Below, one piece after another: positions 1-6,219 of a stretch of DNA of 11,764 nt. This DNA is from an uncultured Actinomycetes bacterium (GTDB lineage Bacteria; Actinomycetota; Actinomycetes; S36-B12), in NCBI GenBank assembly GCA_937876275.1, contig CALFIA010000128.1:1-11764 (forward strand), read 5' to 3'. The notes below the pieces were generated by a model. The model saw only the letters and a program-made list of their open reading frames with translations. It did no database searches and was not told where the DNA came from. A program made the translations under genes and the position numbers. The stretch's first letter is position 1. Every line of letters starts with the position of its first letter.

Positions 1-22
1 CTACACGACGCTCTTCCGATCT
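1..22 (+). other. Illumina TruSeq read-1 adapter remnant (not biological)
   Basis: The first 22 bases match the 3' part of the standard Illumina TruSeq universal/read-1 adapter, including the diagnostic ending ACGCTCTTCCGATCT. Native sequence starts at 23. The adapter happens to be open in the frame of the downstream gene, so automatic translation runs through it and would add false residues. The match is seen directly against a well-known oligonucleotide; I infer that it is untrimmed read-through at a contig end. Confidence 0.96.
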
Positions 23-2527
23 AACTCTTCGCATCGCGATACACCTGACGTGCCGACCGTCCGCGCCGACATCAGCTCGCCTCGTCGCACAGCGCCGAGC
101 GTCGCACCCGTTGCTCCTTCACTCGAGAGTGCGATTGTCGAGCCATCGACCTCGGCCGCGGAGGAAGTCGAGCTCACCGCTCGCACTGCACCCACCTCGG
201 AGAGCAACGCCTCGAGTGATTCAGCGGGAACTCGTTCCTCGGCCACGCCTGCCGCGTCGTCCATGGCTGGCGTACAGCGTCGTGCCTCAGGCACCCCGCC
301 GGTCGTCACCTCGTCGTCACCCGCTCCCGTCTCCACTCCGCCCATCGCCAACACAAGCAGCCCCGCTGCAGGTATCACCGCAGAAGCACAGGGCTCTTCT
401 CCTTCATCGAGTCTGACGGCGCAGGCGCAAGGCTCGACCGCATCTGCCGGGGTGAGTGCGCAGGCACACACGTCGACTTCAGCTTCAGGTATCACCGCAG
501 AGGCGAACGGCTCGACAGTTGCGGCGGGTACTCAAGCCCCGGCTCAGGGCTCGAGCGCAGCACCCGGCACTCCGGCGACCGCGAACGGCTCGACGGTCAG
601 CGGTTCACCTTCTTCGCCCACAGACTCCGTTCGTCCGCGGGAGGTGGGTACCGCAGCCGAGGTTGAGCTGACTGCGCGTTCCGCGCCTCACATCGACACT
701 GTCGCCGCTGGTTCGACTCCTGCCTCGGGTATCTCAGCTCCCGCACAAGGCTCGACAGTCTCGGCCCCACCTGCGATGACCTCGAACTCGTCGACACCTG
801 CAGCACCTACCCGTGCGGAGGCACTGGGCTCGAACCCTGCACGCGGGTTGGTTGCCGAGGCACAAGGCTCCACTGCCGCGGCTGGCATTACGGCCGAGGC
901 GCAAGGCTCCTCTTCTTCGCAGGGCGCCGTTGCTCAAGCGCACGGCTCTACCTCTGCAGCCGGCGTCACCGCTACGGCGCAGGGCTCTACCGCAGCTGAG
1001 GGTGTCGTTGCGGAGGCGCAGGGCTCCACGCCGAGCACTCCTGCGCCACGACCGACTGAGACAGTTCGTGCGCGCGAGATGGCCGCCGCTCCGGAGATCA
1101 CACTCGATGCACGCACGACACCACACATCGACACGGTCGCTGCCGGATCCACACCCGCTGTTGGCAACGTCGCTCCGGCACAGGGTTCGTCGGTCTCAGC
1201 CTCGCCCCGCATCACGTCGAACTCGTCGACGCCGGCGGCACCTATGACAGCACAGGCACACGGATCGTCAGTCGCAGCAGGAGTGCAGCGACGCGCGTCC
1301 GCTGATTCAGGTTCGGCACCGACCTCAACGGCTTCTTCTTCGGAGTCCGGAACATCCAGCGAGAACGCATCCACTGACGTGACGCCTTCACGATCGCGCG
1401 AGTCGGTCCGCGCCAGTGATTCGCCCGAGGCACCCGATGTCGAACTCGTGTCTCGGTCGTCACGTGAATCAACAGCAGCGACTCCGACTGCGAGCCCTAC
1501 GGCACCAGTGCATGCCGATCCGGTACCCGCCGCTCGCGCGACATCGCAATCCGTACCCGCTGATGTGCGCGCGGCAGTCGAAGCGGTTGCGGGTTCCGCG
1601 CCGCAGAACGTCAACCTCAAGCGCGGTGCGCACGTCGACGCTCATGCCGCCACGATCAAGGCCGATGCATTCACGGCCAAGGGAACGGTGCACGTTCCGG
1701 GAACCGCGCCCCTGACCAGCGACAGCTCGCGTCGTCTGCTCGCGCACGAACTCACGCACGTCGTCCAGCAGCAACGGCACGGCTCGCGACTTCCGGCAGA
1801 GAACACCCCGGCCGGCCGCGCACTCGAGGCAGAGGCACTGCGCGCGGAGACCCTCATCGGTATGCCTCCCACGCGCAGCACGTCGACTGCAGGAATGCCG
1901 CCGTTCAGCTCGACGAGTAAGTCGCCGGCAGGCACCGTGCCCAGCGCTCGCACATCGTCACCGGCAGCAGGCACGACCGCTGTCGCGCAGGGTTCAACGC
2001 CATCCTCTGGTCTCGTGGCTCGCGCCAATGGCTCCTCAGCTGCGCCAGGAACTCCCGCGACTGCTCAGGGTTCGACCGCGGCAGCTGGAACTCCGGCCAT
2101 TGCACGCGGATCATCCCCGTCAGTACCTGCACCGATCGAACTGGCGCCACGCAGACCCGCTCCGGCACCTGCGCCCGAGGCACCTGCTCAGCACACAACC
2201 CCCACGGTGTCGCACTCAGGCGGCGCGACCCCACCGCCTGGCATGCCGCCGGTTCAGCGCCGTGCCTCCGGAGGATCACCGGTAGGAACGACGTACGACG
2301 CAGACATGCCGGAGATCAAGACCGCCGCAACAGTTGCCAAGGCCACGCCGCCGCAGGCCAACCAGAACCAGAATCCGAATCAGGGCCAAGGACCGGCTAA
2401 CACCTGGCGTGATCAGCGGTGGCTCGAGCAACATGCCACCGCGCTGTATCCACTCATTCGAGGAATGCTGCGCGATGAGTTGATGCGTGATCGCGAGCGT
2501 CGCGGAAAGATGATGAGGGAGTACTGA
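23..2527 (+). CDS. eCIS-core (DUF4157) repeat protein with HELTH motif, 5'-truncated
   Basis: Partial gene. The frame is open from base 23 to the TGA at 2525. The GTG at 50 gives 825 residues but has no Shine-Dalgarno and sits inside repeat-like sequence, so it is probably not the start. Residues are numbered from that GTG. Residues 1-500 are Ala/Ser/Thr/Gly/Pro-rich with 13-residue repeats. About residues 515-600 form an eCIS-core/DUF4157 domain: a leading VRAAVE segment, then LLAHELTHVVQQQ with the zincin-like HELTH at 566-570. A second repeat block lies at 642-693, an Asn/Gln-rich linker near 770, and a basic amphipathic C-terminal helix containing LYPLIRGMLRDEL and RDRERRG. DUF4157 proteins are markers of extracellular CIS loci and are suggested to be protease-like cargo or cargo-loading factors; their exact role is unsettled. 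It lies 1 bp upstream of the tube-LysM gene, so it is probably in the same operon. There is no signal peptide in the visible part. The domain call is strong; the function is inferred. Confidence 0.87.
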   Translation, partial: NSSHRDTPDVPTVRADISSPRRTAPSVAPVAPSLESAIVEPSTSAAEEVELTARTAPTSESNASSDSAGTRSSATPAASSMAGVQRRASGTPPVVTSSSPAPVSTPPIANTSSPAAGITAEAQGSSPSSSLTAQAQGSTASAGVSAQAHTSTSASGITAEANGSTVAAGTQAPAQGSSAAPGTPATANGSTVSGSPSSPTDSVRPREVGTAAEVELTARSAPHIDTVAAGSTPASGISAPAQGSTVSAPPAMTSNSSTPAAPTRAEALGSNPARGLVAEAQGSTAAAGITAEAQGSSSSQGAVAQAHGSTSAAGVTATAQGSTAAEGVVAEAQGSTPSTPAPRPTETVRAREMAAAPEITLDARTTPHIDTVAAGSTPAVGNVAPAQGSSVSASPRITSNSSTPAAPMTAQAHGSSVAAGVQRRASADSGSAPTSTASSSESGTSSENASTDVTPSRSRESVRASDSPEAPDVELVSRSSRESTAATPTASPTAPVHADPVPAARATSQSVPADVRAAVEAVAGSAPQNVNLKRGAHVDAHAATIKADAFTAKGTVHVPGTAPLTSDSSRRLLAHELTHVVQQQRHGSRLPAENTPAGRALEAEALRAETLIGMPPTRSTSTAGMPPFSSTSKSPAGTVPSARTSSPAAGTTAVAQGSTPSSGLVARANGSSAAPGTPATAQGSTAAAGTPAIARGSSPSVPAPIELAPRRPAPAPAPEAPAQHTTPTVSHSGGATPPPGMPPVQRRASGGSPVGTTYDADMPEIKTAATVAKATPPQANQNQNPNQGQGPANTWRDQRWLEQHATALYPLIRGMLRDELMRDRERRGKMMREY
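374..607 (+). repeat. 39-bp in-frame repeat block A (6 units of 13 aa)
   Basis: Six consecutive units of exactly 39 bp encode 13-residue repeats with consensus x-x-A-x-A-[Q/N/H]-G-S-[S/T]-x-x-x-G, for example LTAQAQGSTASAG and ITAEANGSTVAAG. Units begin at 374, 413, 452, 491, 530 and 569. The DNA units differ more than the protein units. Predicted to be an extended or disordered linker, or a repetitive binding surface. Confidence 0.9.
632..1282 (+). repeat. 435-bp (145-aa) super-repeat, one full and one partial copy
   Basis: The segment starting at VRPRE (Arg codon 632) recurs 435 bp later as VRARE (Arg codon 1067). Both copies have the same order: an E-[V/I]-x-L-x-A-R motif, HIDTVAAGSTP, an A-P-A-Q-G-S unit, TSNSSTPAAP, then 13-residue units. 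Offsets of all sub-motifs are exactly 435 bp (689 to 1124, 731 to 1166, 779 to 1214, 809 to 1244). The second copy ends after one 13-residue unit (1244-1282) and passes into VQRRAS. A looser match precedes (EVELTAR at residues 39-45) and follows (DVELVSR at 463-469). Confidence 0.9.
809..1042 (+). repeat. 39-bp in-frame repeat block B (6 units of 13 aa)
   Basis: Six uninterrupted 39-bp units begin at 809, 848, 887, 926, 965 and 1004, encoding repeats such as LVAEAQGSTAAAG and VTATAQGSTAAEG. The consensus is the same as in the block at 374-607. Isolated units of the same type also occur at 731-769, 1166-1204 and 1244-1282. Confidence 0.9.
1973..2128 (+). repeat. 39-bp in-frame repeat block C (4 units of 13 aa), after the DUF4157 domain
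   Basis: Four 39-bp units begin at 1973, 2012, 2051 and 2090 and encode repeats such as TTAVAQGSTPSSG and TPATAQGSTAAAG. They lie downstream of the HELTH domain, so the repeats flank that domain on both sides. Confidence 0.88.
2516..2521 (+). promoter_or_regulatory. Ribosome binding site AGGGAG for the tube-LysM gene
   Basis: AGGGAG ends 7 nt before the ATG at 2529. It lies inside the 3' end of the preceding gene, whose stop is separated from this ATG by one base. This supports the chosen start and translation from a shared message. Confidence 0.7.
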
Positions 2528-2528
2528 C

Positions 2529-3980
2529 ATGACAGTTCCTTCCCCATTCGATGTCAATTACACCAACACGAACTTCACGGGCTTCTCTTTGAGTGTCGAC
2601 ATCGTCGGCGGCGATCAGAGCATGGGCGCGAATTGGCAGGTACTCGAACTCGGCGACGTCACGCTGACTGCATCAGAGGCAGCTGCGGGTGGTTACGAGT
2701 ACTCCCGATTCCAGATGATCGATGGCCTGCAATACGGAAACGTGACCCTTCGTCGGCCGTGGACGCCTAACCAGTCCGGCTGGATTCCCGAGTGGTTCGC
2801 CCTGGCGGAGCAGTACGGAGGTACCTCACTCGGTATCACCGTGAATTACCTCGACGTCAACGGAAATCCACAAACGGCCACTTACAACTTCCGTAACGCT
2901 TACCCGGTTACGTGGTCACAGCCGTCCTTCACGGCATTCGACGGACAAAATCTGCCGCCGATCGTCGAGTCGATTTCGTTCAGCCACTCGGGGTACTTCA
3001 ATACCGATGGCCTTGCCGCCGGAATCGACACATCCGAAGCCGTTCAACCGTGCAAGCTGGTCATCCTCCCGGGATCCAGTGGCAGCAGCACGGGTATTGC
3101 CAGTGCTCTCGCCTCACTCACCTCGTGGACTCTTCCCGGATCCGACATGGGTGTGACCAGTGCTCAGGTATCGGGCGTGTCAACGTCCGTGGCGAACACG
3201 CTGGGCACGTTTGGGCCGTACAGCTCCGTGACCTTCTGGGTTCCGCCGAGCACTGTGAGTGTGTCGAAGCAGGCGGACTGGCAGGTTGATCCCTCACCGA
3301 CTGCATCGGGTTCCGGCCCCGCGGTGTGGAACGGCACCAACCCGACGACGATCACCTTCAACTTCATCCTCGACGGTGCCACGTCAGACTCCAACGTCGT
3401 ACAAACCTCGGCGAGCAGCGGCCAGAACCTCAGTGGCACGACCGCCGATGCCTCGGTGATGCCGGTGGCGGAGCAACTCCTGTCGCTTCTCGAAGTCGAT
3501 CCATTGAGTGCCATTGCCGGGTACGGAAGTGCCCCACTCGTGATCCTGATCTGGGGAGAGTTTGTCTCTCCACTGTCCTACATCACCACCATGGACATGA
3601 CGTTCACCCGCTTCAATGCAAGCGGCACCCCTATTCGTGCCGAAGGCTCGATCACCTTGCAGCAGTACCCGGTGTACGACTTCCTGCAGAATCCGACGTC
3701 AGGTGGCGAACTGCCACGGCAGTCGGCGATTCTCTATGACGGTGACACCCTCGCTCACGTGGCGTATCGCCAGTACCGAAGCCCGGCACGCTGGCGTGAC
3801 CTCGCTGAGTCGAACAACATCAGTGACCCGATGCGGGTTGCCTCGGGCACCACGATGCTCGCACCCGCAGCCGAGGAACTTCCCGTGCGTGGCGAAGGTG
3901 GAACAGCGAAGCCATCGCGGCGCGACTCGACGAAGAACTCACTCAAGGCTGTGCTGCCCAAGGGTGGCGGTGGACGATGA
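2529..3980 (+). CDS. Tube-domain (gp19-like) and Afp7-like LysM adaptor fusion protein of the CIS
   Basis: A 483-residue protein in three parts. Residues about 10-155 look like a T4 gp19/Afp tube-type beta-barrel: the segments GLQYGNVTLRRPW, YNFRNAYPVTW and IVESISFSHSGYF fit the family's conserved order. Residues about 175-395 resemble the Afp7/PVC7 adaptor domain, with FWVPPSTVSVS near its start, then LILIWGE-like strands and GTPIRAEGSITL near its end. Residues about 400-448 are a LysM domain (ILYDGDTLAHVAYRQYR to TMLAP). The tail to 483 is basic and probably disordered. In Afp and PVC particles the tube initiator and the LysM protein are separate and sit between spike and inner tube; here they seem joined. 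It acts in the cytoplasm during particle assembly, and the LysM presumably binds protein or baseplate rather than peptidoglycan. The gene overlaps the spike gene by 4 bp. Domain calls are by eye. Confidence 0.85.
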   Translation: MTVPSPFDVNYTNTNFTGFSLSVDIVGGDQSMGANWQVLELGDVTLTASEAAAGGYEYSRFQMIDGLQYGNVTLRRPWTPNQSGWIPEWFALAEQYGGTSLGITVNYLDVNGNPQTATYNFRNAYPVTWSQPSFTAFDGQNLPPIVESISFSHSGYFNTDGLAAGIDTSEAVQPCKLVILPGSSGSSTGIASALASLTSWTLPGSDMGVTSAQVSGVSTSVANTLGTFGPYSSVTFWVPPSTVSVSKQADWQVDPSPTASGSGPAVWNGTNPTTITFNFILDGATSDSNVVQTSASSGQNLSGTTADASVMPVAEQLLSLLEVDPLSAIAGYGSAPLVILIWGEFVSPLSYITTMDMTFTRFNASGTPIRAEGSITLQQYPVYDFLQNPTSGGELPRQSAILYDGDTLAHVAYRQYRSPARWRDLAESNNISDPMRVASGTTMLAPAAEELPVRGEGGTAKPSRRDSTKNSLKAVLPKGGGGR

Positions 3981-5812
3981 GCACTAATCCCTTTGCCACG
4001 TCGGGCGTTGAGCTTCACGTACTAGTCGACGATGTTCCGCTACTCGAGTCCAGCGCTACTCAGGTGAAGAGCATCACGGTCGAGTCTCAGCTCAACCTGC
4101 CCGCTCTATGCGAGATCGAGCTCGTAGACCCGTCACAGGTAATGCTCGAAGAGACCGGTCTGGAGACCGGCAACATGGTCGAGATCCGCGCCGTATCGGG
4201 CGAGGATCCAGTCGGCGTGCCACTCTTCGTGGGCCAGGTCGAGTCAATCGAGGTTCGCTACGACAACGTCAATGGACTTCGCAGCATCGTTCGCGCATAC
4301 GACCAAGCGCACTGGCTTCTTCACGGCAAGAAGACAATGGGCTACCCGATGATGTCCTACGCCGAGGTCGTTGAGGCGATCGGCCTCGAGAACGAGATCG
4401 AGACTCTCGTGACACCAAGCCCGGTGGTCTATCAAATGGTGGTGCAGTCGAATGAGTCCAACTGGGAATTCATTTGCCGACTCGGGCGTGAGATCGGATA
4501 TGTCACGCAGATCTATGTCGATCCCGTCGTCGGCGTGCCCACACTGACCTTTGGCCCCATCGTTCCCGCTGAGACTGCACCCCCGCCCGTCGGTGCCGAG
4601 GTGTCACCGCGCGCGATCGTGGTCGGCGATGACGGCCTCATCTCACTGAAGGCCACCGCCACCGCGTCAGGTCTGACTGCAGTCGCGTCGACGCGCGGCT
4701 GGGATCAGGCTCTTGCAGCACCGGCCATGGGTGAAGGCCCGACGGAAGATGACTCGTCCCTCAATATCTTGGTCCCCGCTGAACTTGGTACTGAGTTCGG
4801 CGGCGCCAATCAATTCGTCAGCCTCGAACGCATCGCCGAGAACGAAGCGGCTGTCGAAGCAGCATCTGAGGGTCTGGCCATGCGCCTCGCCGGGGCTTAT
4901 GCGGATATCGAAGCCGAGGTCATGGGTAATCCTTACCTGCGACCGAACACCTCGATCAGCATCAGCAAGGTGGGGCTCCTCACCGGCGAGTACACCGTGA
5001 CCGCTGCACGTCATGAATACTCCCCCGCGTACGGCGGTTACCGGACGCATATCTCCTGCGCTGGGCATGAGGACCGCACCCTGATGGGTCTGCAGGATGC
5101 CGCAGAGTCCACCTACAAGCTCAATGGCGTGTACCCGGCAATCGTCACTGACGTCGAGGATCCTGAGCAGCTCTCACGTGTGCTGCTCAGCTTCCCGTGG
5201 CTTTCCGAAACGTTCGTGAGCAACTGGGCCAGAGTCGTTCAGGCGGGCGCAAGTGCAGGAATGGGCATGCAGATCATGCCCGAACCACTCGATGAAGTGC
5301 TGGTGGCATTCGAGAACGGTCAGCTCGACTCACCGTACGTTCTTGGTGGCCTGTACAGCGCAGACCGCCTTGGCGGAGTGCCGGCGGAAGAGCTCATCGA
5401 GGGCACCACGATGATTCGGGCCTATACCTCACGTGATGGCCATCAGCTCATCTTCAATGACAGCCCTGAGCTTTCGAGTGTCATGATCAACACGACCTTC
5501 GGATCTTCATGCATCATCCGGTTGTCACCGGAAGAGGGCATCACGATCGAGACAATCGAAGGTCAGCCGATCATCCTCAACAGCGCTGCAGAGGTCACGG
5601 TCAATGCCGAGGGCGCGGTCGTGATCAATTCTTCGGACGTCAGCATTTCTGGCGAGGGTGCAATCGAGATCACCGCAGCGGGTGCCATTTCACTGGAGGC
5701 CAGCGAGATCAACCTCGCCGCAGACGGCGCCGTCTCCATCGAGGCAAGCGAGATCAGCCTGGTTGCAGGCGAGATCAACGTAGCCGGCGGCATCGTGAGC
5801 CTGGGAGCCTAG
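3977..5812 (+). CDS. VgrG/Afp8-like central spike protein
   Basis: A 611-residue homotrimeric-spike type protein. Residues about 10-370 correspond to the gpD/gp27-like hub: LFVGQVESIEVRYD, the NWEFICRLGREIGY segment and a late GEYTVTAARHEYS segment. Residues about 381-460 form a gp5-type OB fold (NGVYPAIVTDVEDPEQLSR to SPYVLGGLYS). From about 490, and most regularly from 538 to 611, short repeats of alternating hydrophobic residues with Gly, Ala and Glu-Ile/Val (such as EGAIEITAAGAISLEASEI) indicate a gp5C-like triple beta-helix. There is no lysozyme domain and no fused effector or PAAR domain at the C terminus. It would sit at the centre of the baseplate and pierce the target. The ATG at 3977 overlaps the preceding stop as ATGA, with only a weak GGTGG upstream, so translational coupling is likely. 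Confidence 0.92.
   Translation: MSTNPFATSGVELHVLVDDVPLLESSATQVKSITVESQLNLPALCEIELVDPSQVMLEETGLETGNMVEIRAVSGEDPVGVPLFVGQVESIEVRYDNVNGLRSIVRAYDQAHWLLHGKKTMGYPMMSYAEVVEAIGLENEIETLVTPSPVVYQMVVQSNESNWEFICRLGREIGYVTQIYVDPVVGVPTLTFGPIVPAETAPPPVGAEVSPRAIVVGDDGLISLKATATASGLTAVASTRGWDQALAAPAMGEGPTEDDSSLNILVPAELGTEFGGANQFVSLERIAENEAAVEAASEGLAMRLAGAYADIEAEVMGNPYLRPNTSISISKVGLLTGEYTVTAARHEYSPAYGGYRTHISCAGHEDRTLMGLQDAAESTYKLNGVYPAIVTDVEDPEQLSRVLLSFPWLSETFVSNWARVVQAGASAGMGMQIMPEPLDEVLVAFENGQLDSPYVLGGLYSADRLGGVPAEELIEGTTMIRAYTSRDGHQLIFNDSPELSSVMINTTFGSSCIIRLSPEEGITIETIEGQPIILNSAAEVTVNAEGAVVINSSDVSISGEGAIEITAAGAISLEASEINLAADGAVSIEASEISLVAGEINVAGGIVSLGA
5803..5807 (+). promoter_or_regulatory. Ribosome binding site GGGAG that favours ATG 5815
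   Basis: GGGAG lies 7 nt before ATG 5815 and inside the last codons of the spike gene. A GTG at 5812 overlapping the TAG stop is also in frame, but its spacing to GGGAG is only 4 nt, so the ATG is preferred. Either choice changes the protein by one residue. Confidence 0.55.
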
Positions 5813-5814
5813 TG

Positions 5815-6219
5815 ATGAGCGATCACAGCTTTGTCGGCTTCGGGTTCGCCTACCCGATGGGTGTTGACGACCAAGGTGGCATGGCCATGGTGACGGGCCA
5901 GGCCAATATCGAGCGGTCAATTCGCTTGATCATCGGCACCGCGTACGGCGAACGACCCATGCGCCCTGAATTCGGCTGCGGAATTCACGATCTGATCTTC
6001 GATCTTGCGTCTCCGGAGTTGATCAGCCAGATTCAGCTGCAGGTTCAGGCTTCACTTCGCCGCTGGGAAACTCGAGCAGACATCATCAGCGTGAATGCCT
6101 CCTTCGATGACGACCCCTCGACGATCCAGATTCAGGTCACCTACCGAATCAAGGGCTCGTACGACCCACGTAACCTGCTTGTCCCGTTCTATGTCATTCC
6201 GCACCAGGAGGAATCGTGA
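5815..6219 (+). CDS. gp25/Afp9-like baseplate wedge protein
   Basis: A 134-residue protein of the T4 gp25/IraD-like family, at the family's usual length. The hallmark segment is present: NIERSIRLIIGTAYGERPM, then RPEFGCGIHDLIF around residues 28-65, with the conserved Glu-Arg of the GER motif. In CIS particles gp25 sits in the baseplate inner wedge, pairs with the gpJ-type protein, and nucleates the first sheath ring through a handshake-like strand contact. It starts 2 bp after the spike gene's stop and its stop overlaps the next start by 4 bp (GTGA). No PAAR-type tip gene follows, although one usually stands here in Afp/PVC gene order. Confidence 0.94.
   Translation: MSDHSFVGFGFAYPMGVDDQGGMAMVTGQANIERSIRLIIGTAYGERPMRPEFGCGIHDLIFDLASPELISQIQLQVQASLRRWETRADIISVNASFDDDPSTIQIQVTYRIKGSYDPRNLLVPFYVIPHQEES
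6206..6211 (+). promoter_or_regulatory. Strong Shine-Dalgarno AGGAGG that fixes the GTG start at 6216
   Basis: A perfect AGGAGG ends 4 nt before GTG 6216 and lies inside the last codons of the gp25 gene. It is the strongest ribosome site in the window and supports a GTG start overlapping the upstream TGA. Confidence 0.75.

Noticed and set aside
374..1282. CRISPR array or intergenic satellite
   Set aside because: The 39-bp units are contiguous, in frame and variable at the DNA level, and there are no unique spacers between constant repeats. They are protein-coding repeats.
934..1620. Long antisense open frame (228 codons) opposite the repeat region, and a similar one at 1-495
   Set aside because: These are complements of the Ala/Ser/Gly-rich repeat sequence in a high-GC gene. 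They show the same low-complexity pattern, have no ribosome site or recognisable domain, and the plus frame has a clear domain.
1742..1771. HELTH as proof of an active secreted zinc metalloprotease
   Set aside because: HExxH is conserved in the eCIS-core domain, but many members have no demonstrated protease activity and a third zinc ligand cannot be assigned confidently here. It is reported as zincin-like only.
3726..3872. LysM domain as evidence for a cell wall hydrolase
   Set aside because: The LysM follows an Afp7-type domain and lies in a baseplate operon. In this family LysM is a structural adaptor inside the particle, and no hydrolase catalytic domain is present.
5588..5812. Effector or antigen-like C-terminal extension on the spike
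   Set aside because: The segment is a regular alternating beta-helix pattern of the gp5C type with no catalytic motif, so it is best read as the spike needle itself.
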